Assembly: GCA_031213475.1 (NCBI GenBank) | Contig: JARUPZ010000003.1 | Span: forward strand, 10,133,963-10,197,962 | Source of the DNA: Nereocystis luetkeana | Lineage: Eukaryota > Sar > Phaeophyceae > Laminariales > Laminariaceae | DNA: 64,000 nucleotides | Reading direction: 5' to 3' | In this document: one piece after another, positions 44,166 through 64,000 of the stretch | Layout of the letters: every line of letters starts with the position of its first letter | Position numbering within the stretch: position 1 is the stretch's first letter | Position numbers and translations under genes: made by a program | Notes under the pieces: generated by a model | Told to the model about the DNA's origin: nothing | What the model saw: the letters and a program-made list of their open reading frames with translations, nothing else | Databases searched by the model: none

Positions 44166-45499
44166 CTGATTTCCTCCGACAAGGGTGAGATTGCAACAAA
44201 ATAATGAGGCGATGTGTCGAATAATGGGGAAAAAATTATCGACGAGGCCTTCCTTTTCCGTCGACACGTGGCACGTTTTACCCTTCGTTCAGCCCCCCCA
44301 AAAGATTGTTCCACAATAAAAGTGCTTTGCCGCAATTAAAATATGGTGTACTTCTGAAGGGGTTACACTATGCCTGGTACGTTTTTTGTACCTGCAAATA
44401 ATATCCCAGACTAATTTCTACCAGGTAGTACTGTTGTAGTTGATGTCCAAATTATGTGAGTGCTGGTGCGCTTCTTAAGGGGTTACTCAAGCCGCCCATG
44501 ACCGCTGCGGGGTGTAAATAGGTAGTTGATCATTACCGGGGGGTGGTGGTACCTCGTAATTACCCCGTAATTACCCGGTAATTACCCCGTAATTACCCGG
44601 GCGGGGTGAAAGTGGAAATAAAAAAAAAGGTATGTATCTGTTGTTTTTCAGTGTGTGGGTTTTGATCTTATAATGAACATTGCGGTAACACAAACGTAAT
44701 GACGTCAAATTTTATTGTGGGAGCCAGTAGTTCAGCCGTCCGAAGCCTGTCTCTTTCCACCGCCCGACGCGGTTGAGGGCAACACGCCACCCCCTTGGAC
44801 CTACCCTACGAGGGCTTGGTTAAGCGTTAGGGTTTCGGGCTAGGATTCAATGTACTCCAAGTTTCAGGTACTGCCTGCTGTGTGATATTCAACACGCACG
44901 TACACGGCGCTTCGCGTAGTGGGCGGTGCCGCCCGCTACGCACCTTCACGAGGAAACATGGGCGGAATAGATATAATAGATGGTACGAAACTTGAGGTGC
45001 AAACAGGCGACGTTAAAATACCAAGTGCTCCGTGCTCCAGCAAAACAACCCGGACGCCGCATGTATGTATGCGTATGTGCGTAGGCACGTACGTGCTTCT
45101 TTTGATGTGTACGATACAGAAAATACAGCACGGCACAGCACGGCACAGCGCGGCACAGCGCAGCACAGCAGCACCCACCGCACCGCGGTGCACGGCTGCG
45201 CTGCTGCGTGAGTGAGAGCTGGGTGTGCCTTTCTTGTGATTCTATGTCGTACTTTTGAAACACGTTTCGTGTGATACCTGGTATGTCCGAAACGTAGCGC
45301 TGCGCTGCTGAGCTGAGGCGAGCTGAGCTGAGCTGCGCTGCTGTTGACCAAAAAAAATCCTGAGGTTCTCCCCAGTACCCCCAGTGCTTCTTGCTGACGT
45401 TACGCATGGAAGACCTGGCAGCCGTTCGAGGTCGTCGGTCGCGCGGGTGTAACGCCTCCCTCCCCGCACGCCATCGGGCTGTTTTTCCTGGCCTCGCTA

Positions 45500-45806
45500 A
45501 GGATTGATCCTCCGCAGGGATTTTTCTTTGTGGGGCAGAACCCGAGCGAATGGACTCCCCCTTCGACGCTCTCCTCTCACGACCGACCGTCCGGCGCCCC
45601 CCCTCCACCACCACCTGCAGCGCTCGCGCCGCTAGAACCTGGGGGCACCTCTCCACCCGGTGTTCGAGCGCGCCGGCGGGGAAGACCGAACGGTGTGTGG
45701 AGGACACGCTGCTCGTCGCCCCAAGGTTGGGCGTGCTGTACGAGTCGGCGAATTGCAAGCCACTTCAACGTCAACGAAAAGAGAGCCTGCCTTCCCGCTG
45801 AAATAT
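45500..45806 (+). CDS. ORF of uncertain status, Pro-rich
   Basis: After CTCCGCAG a frame reads FFFVGQNPSEWTPPSTLSSH and a Pro/Arg-rich stretch; in a second frame VEDTLLVAPRLGVLYESANC looks protein-like. The two would need a frameshift near 45640-45690. GC-rich, and the minus strand is open too. Confidence 0.18.
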
Positions 45807-45845
45807 AAATATATAGCCCCACATGGATCATGACCCCGTTTGTGC

Positions 45846-46030
45846 TGCTGTAGTCCCGTTTTGGGGGACAAATCACTCAATTTTCAAGTATTACGGGGGG
45901 CCATAGTAAATAGGACCAAATTTTGTTGGTAAAAATAGTGAAGTATACAGGTTTTTGTGCGTACCGCAGGTCCTATTCACTATGGTCCCCCGTAATAGTC
46001 TGTCTACAGAACGGGGCTGCAGTACTACGA
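45846..46030. mobile_element. MITE-2 copy split by MITE-1
   Basis: CTGTAGTCCCGTTTTGGGGG at the left, GGGGCTGCAGTACTACGAGG at the right with TTAA nearby; MITE-1 at 45891-45995 interrupts it. Confidence 0.8.
45891..45995 (-). mobile_element. MITE-1 copy nested in MITE-2, defining the TA target
   Basis: The host MITE-2 normally reads TCAAGTAGTTTGTC here. In this copy it reads TCAAGTA, then the element from TTACGGGG to CCCCGTAA, then TAGTCTGTC. Removing the element and one TA restores the host, which shows that the insertion duplicated TA as Tc1/mariner elements do. Confidence 0.93.
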
Positions 46031-46944
46031 GGTTGGTTAACCCCGCTACAGCAGTAGAACCTACCTATTAATACCTGCCCGCCTGTCTGCCTGCCTGCCT
46101 GCCTGCCTGCCTGCCGGCCTGCGAGTCCCGTTTGGGGGACAAAATGGTTGAAATGAGACTCGGATATGGCGTTTCTTAGAGGCGTCGATTTAACGAACAA
46201 GAACGGTATTTGACCCCGAGCACCGCTCTGGACGGAAATGTAGACACCGTTTGGTATCGAGTTTGACCTCTGAACGGCCCCTATGTGTCCGCCGTCCGTC
46301 ATTGGTGGACATTTATCGCCGTTACGGAACACAAGGGTATTTATCGTAGGGTATGTGTATACAGTATATATATATTCAGTGACGTCCTTGTGTAGGTCAA
46401 TCAGCTCGACACATCATCATAATAGGGACTGATCGCACCAGCAAAACAGCAAAACTTGTGCTCGGGACTAGGCCTGCGCCTTGAGCGCATGTTTGCTCCG
46501 TGTGTGTGTGTGTGTGTGTGTTTTTTTCGATGTATTATTTCTTCTTCCTTTTGTTTTTTATTTCTTTCTTTCGGTTCCCTCTTCGTGTGTGTGTGTGTGT
46601 GTGTTTTTTCTTCTCTGGTCTCTTTGTTTCTCTTTCTCATCCCCCTCCTTTTTTTTTCGAGTGCACGTATTATACCGCGGACATGCTCCGGTCGTTCTTT
46701 GGTTGCAAGTGATGCGGGATGGTATACCACAGCTCGTTAGTACCGTTCCCCTTACGGACTGGTATGGCACAGCAGACAGCAGTGTTGGCGTGGACGCTAT
46801 TTCGTACCAGGTACGTGTTTTGTTTTCTCCCATCGAGGTGCATTTTGGTATTACAGTAGTAGCATTGTTACAGTTATTTTACAGCCTGTTTTCGCGGCCG
46901 CAGGCAGGATCCCAGGAAAGTGAGCTCATGTAAGAACATCATCG

Positions 46945-46987
<43 letters not shown>

Positions 46988-47340
46988 AGTGCCATGTGCC
47001 ATTACTTCGTATGCTATTGGTAGTGCTGCCTGTACATATCTACCTCGTATACACGCACCGCTGCTGTGAGTGTAACCTATTTCTGGATACCCTTTCGCTC
47101 GCCATTTTTCCCTTTTCCCTTCGGTTCTCGGACCCTCTGGATTATGTTCTGTCGCACCAAAACGGTTCTGTCTCAGGGAATTGCTTCTTGTGTAATTCTC
47201 CCCGCCGTCGGAGAGAACTGCGTTTCCGATATATACTCGTGTGTAGATTTCCTGATAGCATGTTGGTGCGTACAGGATACAAGATTGCTGTGTACGAAGG
47301 AAGCCCTTTCGTGCATTTTGCTTAAACCCGATCAACTCCT

Positions 47341-47468
47341 TGTAGGACTGCTGTAGTCCGCCGTTTTTTTTTTGTTTTTTTTCCGGGGGGGGGGGGGAGG
47401 AGGGGGCGGAACTACTTTGCTATTTGAGTAGTTTGTCTCCAAAACTGGACTGTAGCTCTCGAAGGGTG
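47341..47468. mobile_element. MITE-2 copy expanded by a G run
   Basis: GTAGGACTGCTGTAGTCC at the left and CTGGACTGTAGCTCTCGAAG at the right. The loop side is replaced by T- and G-runs (47363-47405). Confidence 0.55.
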
Positions 47469-47540
47469 AACTGGCCCTTGAATTCGTGTATCAAGGCCCA
47501 GCGACCCGGAGGGTGGAATACCAGGTACCGCTCTGTCCTA

Positions 47541-47652
47541 TTACGGGGGACCATAGTTAATAGAACCTACGGTACACACGAAAACCTATGTATTTCGCTA
47601 TTTTTACCAACAATATTTGGTCATACCAGGTATTTACTATGGCCCCGCGTAA
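47541..47652 (+). mobile_element. MITE-1 copy with CCAGG micro-insertion
   Basis: TTACGGGGGACCATAGT ... GGCCCCGCGTAA. The right arm reads GGTCATACCAGGTATTTAC where other copies read GGTCCTATTTAC, again TA expanded to TA-CCAGG-TA. Confidence 0.9.
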
Positions 47653-48077
47653 TAATAAATGGACCGTTTGGATGTCGAAAATGGACCGTTTCGGATATAT
47701 TTATTTTGTTTGTTGAATGCCTTCTCGCAATCTTTCTTTCACATTCCGAAACAGAATCATGCCGTCTTTTATCCCCCGCTAATCGATGTGAGCGAGGGTC
47801 GTTGTCTTCGGTTGTTGGATGGTGCAGGAAGATGTCGGAGCTACACCCTTTCCCTTTTTTTTTCCGGGCTTGACGGCTACTGTATTACTATAATACGGTA
47901 CAGCCAATACGTACGTATACAAGTCTGACCAGAAATGCAAAGTATTTTTGGACACTTTTTATCCTACTAAAGGTCCTTTATATTTCTGATCACGAGTATT
48001 TAGATAGTTTTTTTTTTTTTTTTTTTAATCCTCCGGTGGATTGGTAAAAATAAAGCTCAAACTCACCACACTATCAC

Positions 48078-48555
48078 GGGAGGGAGGGGAGGGGTGTACT
48101 CGATAGGAGATATGTACTCGATCTCATGCGTGGCGCCGCGGTGGTTCAAGTGGTTAACCTCGAATTCTACTTGTGTTTGAGTCCTGGGTTCGAGCCCCAG
48201 GTGGGTCGGACTTTTGACTTTATTTGCAAAAATAAAAATAAAAAGGATTCAATTGTTGAGAGCGCCTTGCAGCGTGGGTAGGCACAATTCGATGAGAGTC
48301 GACGAGGGAAGAAAAGGCTGAAATCTTCTCGCGATAAAAATGTAGGCACGTACCGTAGCGGGAAGGGGGGAGAAGAGCCTGCTATGTGACCCCGGATCTG
48401 AGTTACGAGTTGGAAGGAGAGAGAGAAGAAGATGTGCGAAGATAATGAATGGGATGAGCAAAAAAAAAAAATGGCCCTAATCGTCTGACCATAGATCCTC
48501 GCATCCCTACAATGCCGGGACGGAGCATGTCGGGTTTTCACCGACCCGGCAACAT
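48078..48555 (+). repeat. R3 fragment split by SINE-A
   Basis: GGTGTACTCGATAGGAGATA to CATGCGTGGC, then the SINE, then CCGGGACGGAGCATGTCGGG. Confidence 0.8.
48135..48471 (+). mobile_element. SINE-A inserted in an R3 repeat, with TGGC duplication
   Basis: R3 sequence (GATCTCATGCGTGGC) is interrupted by the SINE from the tRNA-like head to a poly-A tail, then resumes with TGGCCCTAATCG. TGGC (48131-48134, 48472-48475) is therefore a likely target duplication, giving firm boundaries for the family; the first few bases of the head are missing. Confidence 0.92.
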
Positions 48556-48633
48556 CACGGGAGTGGCGGGGGGATAGGAATCAGAACCCACGAGGGACCC
48601 AAAAAAATAACACGTATATAGGGTATAATATAG

Positions 48634-49107
48634 TCGGTTCTGATTACTACCGTAAGCTCCCCCGAATTTGTCGAGTTTGGCGAATTGTGGGCCAACTGCA
48701 GGGCAGCAACTGACTTTTATGAGCCTTTTTGGTCCGAAGTTGATGGTGCAGTCCGCAGAAAACCTACTGCATTGCAAAACCCGACTCGAGTCGAACGAGC
48801 CCAAGCGTTTTGGCCGTTACGACGGCAGTACGGTCCCGAAAGGGGTATGTGGCTGAAGTGCTCGTCAACCAAGAGCGCACAAAATCTTCGAGGTGACTAC
48901 ATGCGAATCGTTTCGAGCCAGATAAACAACACTCTTGTCCCTGCGTACGTTACGACAGCACGAGGAGCGTTTGTTCTGCGGCGGTGGTCGCTATCTAGTG
49001 CCGGCTGCCCCGCGGTAGTGCTTGTGACACAGTTTTTTTTTCTGGCGCAGACGGGGTTAACCGGTGTGGTGTATAGTGTGTCGGTGTTGCTGTTGGCTGC
49101 ACGATAG
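48634..49107 (+). CDS. Long ORF upstream of the RING-H2 gene
   Basis: A 158-codon frame with varied composition: EFVEFGELWANCRAATDFYE, PFWSEVDGAVRRKPTALQNP, QYGPERGMWLKCSSTKSAQN, then RIVSSQINNTLVPAYVTTAR. No repeat family covers it. A possible donor CGAG|GTGACT at about 48890 leaves phase 1 and could join an alternative acceptor in the first RING-H2 exon (CAAGCAG|ACGCC). That would make it an extracytosolic N-terminal part, but this is inference only. No family recognised. Confidence 0.28.
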   Translation, partial: SVLITTVSSPEFVEFGELWANCRAATDFYEPFWSEVDGAVRRKPTALQNPTRVERAQAFWPLRRQYGPERGMWLKCSSTKSAQNLRGDYMRIVSSQINNTLVPAYVTTARGAFVLRRWSLSSAGCPAVVLVTQFFFLAQTGLTGVVYSVSVLLLAAR

Positions 49108-49160
49108 AGGGGCTATTAATGTAAACAAATACACCTGGTATGTAAGCCGAAAGAGCCTTG

Positions 49161-49502
49161 ATTGCTTTGGGACAGCTTGATATGATACATACCACTCAAG
49201 ACGACGAAAAAATCCGCAAAGACTGCCGCACGCAAGCATCTGCTGTCGTTCTCGAAGCCAACTGGAACAGCTGTGATTGCTTTGGGACAGCTTGATATGA
49301 TACGTACCACTCAAGACGACGAAAAATTCCGCAAAGACTGCCGCACGCAAGCATCTGCTGTCGTTCTCGAAGCCAACTGGAACAGCTGTGATTGCTTTGG
49401 GACAGCTTGATATGATACGTACCACTCAAGACGACGAAAAATTCCGCAAAGACTGCCGCACGCAAGCATCTGCTGTCGTTCTCGAAGCCAACTGGAACAG
49501 CT
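49161..49502 (+). repeat. 115-bp tandem triplication
   Basis: ATTGCTTTGGGACAGCTTGA begins at 49161, 49276 and 49391; the three units are almost identical (a few substitutions in the first). Recent, since other repeats here are diverged. All frames remain open through it on the minus strand because of composition, not a gene. Confidence 0.92.
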
Positions 49503-50069
49503 GGTGTCGGCCGGCTTGTTGTGAAACCAGTCGGTGGCTTAGTACGTGTCTCGTCGGCGGCTTGTTGTATTCAGCCAACTCACAGCTATGCCTTCTGCAG
49601 TCGACCCTCTGGGTGGCTGCTGCTGTAGTCTGGTAGGTATCGATAGTGTATATGCTCGAGCATGTTCCCACTCGAGGGTTAGCGGAGCGTGTCTTGTTTG
49701 TGTGGGACCACAGACTATTTTTTCGGGGTTTTTTTCATATATATTTTTTGTTTTTCTGGCGATGAGTTCATGAGAGCGCAACAGCAGCAGGGGCAACAAT
49801 TAACACCAAGTACTGCTGTAGTAGTATGAATACCGCATTGCTAATGCTATCGCTGCTTCTACTACTAGTAGTAGTAGTAGTAGTAGTAGTACTACTACTA
49901 CTACTACTACTACTACTGCTTCTACTACGGCATACTATATTTTATATACTCGACAACAAGCACAACATCATGAACGGCAACCAACATTCTATAAAACCAT
50001 GATGGGGTTGAAGCGAAAAGCAAGAAAATGTTATCTCCCGCCCTCTATTATATACCTGGTATATGTACA

Positions 50070-50605
50070 GGTTGGGTTAGCGTCGGTTGGCGACGACGCT
50101 GAAAAAAACACGCCTCTCACTGGGTAAGCTAGACACCGAGGTACCGTTTTGTGTGTGTGTGTTTGTTTATGGCGGTCATCACGGTTGGCGGTCGAGTTAT
50201 AGATCATTTCCGTGCGGGGAGAACCTTAACTCCGCACAAAGGGGGATGGCCGTATCGCGTACCAGGGTAGCGTGTACCTGGTATGTGGTAAGACACCCAT
50301 GAGGCAGTTACATCATAAAACCATTGCTGTCTCTGGAACTGGCCACACCAGAAGATCAATCAAATTCGTTGACGCTGTCATCCATAAGCAAGAAAACCCG
50401 CCTCAAAAAGCGCTTCTCGGTAGAGGATGCAGCTCACCCTTCATGCGACTCGCTCAACACCTCGCGGAGCTTCGCGCTTGGTGCAAGCAATGTCTGCCTG
50501 GTCGGTGAAAACCCGACGTGCTCCCTCCGTTCCGACATTTTAGGGATGCGATGTTCTATGGTCATACAACTACGGCCATGCATGATAATGAGTACACCCC
50601 CTCCC
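50070..50605 (-). repeat. R3 repeat, reverse, with CCAGG/CCTGG insertions
   Basis: Same order as the copy at 40080. Where others read CGTATCACGTAG this one reads CGTATCGCGTACCAGGGTAG, and TACCTGGTATG follows within eight bases. Ends in the C-rich tract before exon 1 of the RING-H2 gene. Confidence 0.8.
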
Positions 50606-50775
50606 CCCCCCCTCTCCCCCCCTCTCTCCCCCCCCCCCCCCCCGCCCTCGTCCTCCTCCCCCTCCTCCTCCTCCTTCTCCACCTCCCCCGCCTCCTCCTT
50701 GCGCATGCATGATCATCTTATTCTCTGGACGAACGCGATGGGTGGGTGGTTGCGGTGGATGGGTGCGGTGAGCAG

Positions 50776-62364
<11,589 letters not shown>

Positions 62365-64000
62365 CGTTGAGGGAGCGCTAAGAGGAAGTGCGCACACACT
62401 GGAGGCGTGCAAGAAACGGAGGAATGCACGGAAAGGACGCAGAAGGAAGAGCGCAAAGAACGAGTGCAAAAAAGTGGTGCAAATGAGGAGCGCTATTTAG
62501 TAGCGAGGAGTGGAGGCCGAAAGAAAAGTGCCGAAGCGAGCGCTGCAAGCAAACAGGAGCAGTGCAAAGGGGGAGCACGAAATGAGAAGTGCCAAGGGTG
62601 GAGTGCCGAAACGTCGTGCAAACGCAGCAGGGCAAGCACAAATTGTGCAGAAACGGAGTGCGAAATAAGGAAATAAGGAGCGCGTGCCAACGCTCTGCTG
62701 TCGAACGTAGGTTCATTAGTGTGCCCTCCCTCGTCTGGTTGGCGTTTTTTTTCATTTTTTTCCCCGCAAGGCCAAAAAATTGAAGCGCAGTCGTGCTGCC
62801 CGAATTAGAATGTGGTAACAGGTGTTTGTTTGCTCGGCAGGGCTGTCTGCTGCGTTTTCTTTTTGTTTTTGTTTGTGGATACGGTAGCCGTGAGCGCCCG
62901 CGCGCTGTCCGCCTCTCGGTGGCCTCCTCGCAAAGGGTGGGAGAGCGGCAAATGGGCGGGTTTGGTTGTTTGGCAGGCAGGCTGGCGTAGGGGTTTCGGG
63001 TCTAGGGAGAGGCATCCTTGAGGGGGGGGGGGGGGGGCAGGGCGTTGTAATACGTGCAGTAGACCGCACTGGTTGGGCTGGGTTGGATTAATTCTACGGC
63101 TCGTCGGTCGTATGATACGATAAAAAACGCGTTCGTCGGTCGGTCGGTTGATCCGTCGGTTAGACGTTTTTTTGTGTTCGTTATATTTCGTTCTGTGCGT
63201 GCTTGACCCCTCGTTCTGCTTGACCCCGCCCACCACGTATTATATATTTCCTGGTATGATATTTGCTGACGACCGCGTATGATATTTTTAGGGCTCTGCC
63301 CGGCCGAGGGCAAATAGAGAGCTTGATGGGGTCTTGATGGGGCTTGGTAGGCCGTGATCGGAGTGTGTGTGTGGGGGGGGGGGGGAGGGGAATAGCAGAC
63401 GCCACCTCTAAAAGACCACGAGGCTGTTCTGGTCGCTTGCTACCGTCCGTCCGTCTGTTGAGATACTATTTTTTTTTCTATGTTTTTGGTTTTGGTATTC
63501 TCGGGGTCTAGCCTTAAATCGTAGCTTGAGTTCTTGCTTCGTTCTTGTTTTGTTTTCGTCTGGGGCAGTGAGCGGTGGAGTCCCAACAACCCCGACCAAC
63601 CGCCGGGCTGGCTGTCTCACCTGTACCTCTTTCTCTCGTCCGCGCGTACGTACATACATACGTGCCAGGTGATCATCCAGGAGGTAGTTAAACCCGTGAA
63701 AAATGTGTTGCAAGCGCTCATCACTCGGTTGTTATGTACCGCATGCTGCTATGCCGGTGCTTGGACCCCTTGCCCTCTCCAGAATGGTTTCGCAGGGGGT
63801 GGGGGGAGGGGAGGCGTGCGGGGGTGGGGGGGGGGAGGTAATATACCGGGTTTTCTATATACATATCTAGACGCTCTTGGTTCAGTGAAGCATGCCTGCC
63901 GGCCCTTCTCTGAAACCCTTCTGGGGTGTGGGACCCATGTACAAGGACGAAAAGGAGCCGAGAAAAAACGTGGGTCCCACCAACCTGCCGTGTATTTTTT
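62365..64000. other. Downstream of the RING-H2 gene, no further gene recognised
   Basis: 62,400-62,690 is built of GTGCAAA/AAGTGC words, perhaps 3' UTR. G runs occur at 63020-63037, 63373-63387 and 63800-63838. The end of the window shows short plausible words but no frame long enough to call. Confidence 0.5.

Overview
Origin. This is eukaryotic nuclear DNA: a multi-exon gene with GT-AG introns, tRNA-derived SINEs, a non-LTR retrotransposon, several families of short terminal-inverted-repeat (TIR) elements, very frequent microsatellites and long poly-G/poly-C runs, and a short interstitial (CCCTAA)n block. Large repeat-filled introns and low-complexity Ala/Gly/Ser-rich proteins would fit a stramenopile alga such as a brown alga, but nothing here proves the lineage. 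Two blocks of exactly 100 N (14092-14191, 58294-58393) are scaffold gaps.

Layout. 1-8.6 kb: repeat-dense, with Tc1/mariner-like MITEs (called MITE-1 here), SINE fragments and a TIR element at 1020-1244. 8.6-12.7 kb: a decayed non-LTR retrotransposon (endonuclease end, reverse transcriptase with YADD, C-terminal region) interrupted by a SINE and preceded by telomere-like repeats. 12.7-13.7 kb: a foldback with arms of several hundred bases. 14-17 kb: low-complexity DNA, a 72-bp triplication and R3 repeats. 17.4-20.95 kb: a degenerate ~90-bp tandem repeat. 21-33 kb: repeats plus a few orphan exon-like pieces. 34.0-34.9 kb: an internally deleted PIF/Harbinger transposon with 39-bp TIRs, a TAA target duplication and a 5' fragment of a transposase-like ORF. 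35-50 kb: more SINEs, TTAA-flanked piggyBac-like MITEs (MITE-2), R3 repeats, minisatellites and a 115-bp triplication.

The one convincing host gene lies on the + strand at about 50.8-62.4 kb. I reconstruct seven exons, with compatible phases, encoding a membrane-anchored RING-H2 protein (two closely spaced transmembrane segments, a linker, a Gly/Ser-rich region, the RING-H2 finger split by an intron, and an Ala/Gly-rich tail), so probably a membrane E3 ubiquitin ligase. Its introns are swollen by transposons and satellites: six MITE-1 copies sit in or between exons 2 and 4, and a hairpin minisatellite ends about 60 bp before one acceptor.

Most notable pattern. Nested insertions give target sites directly (TA for MITE-1, TTAA for MITE-2, TAA for the Harbinger derivative). 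The window is also peppered with tiny insertions at TA dinucleotides, above all TA-CCWGG-TA (about thirty exact copies by eye) and TA-TTAA-TA. They can be placed against intact repeat copies and look like excision footprints of TA-targeting transposons. TA-TTAA-TA is what MITE-1 (TTAC...GTAA) would leave; the element behind CCWGG is not in the window.
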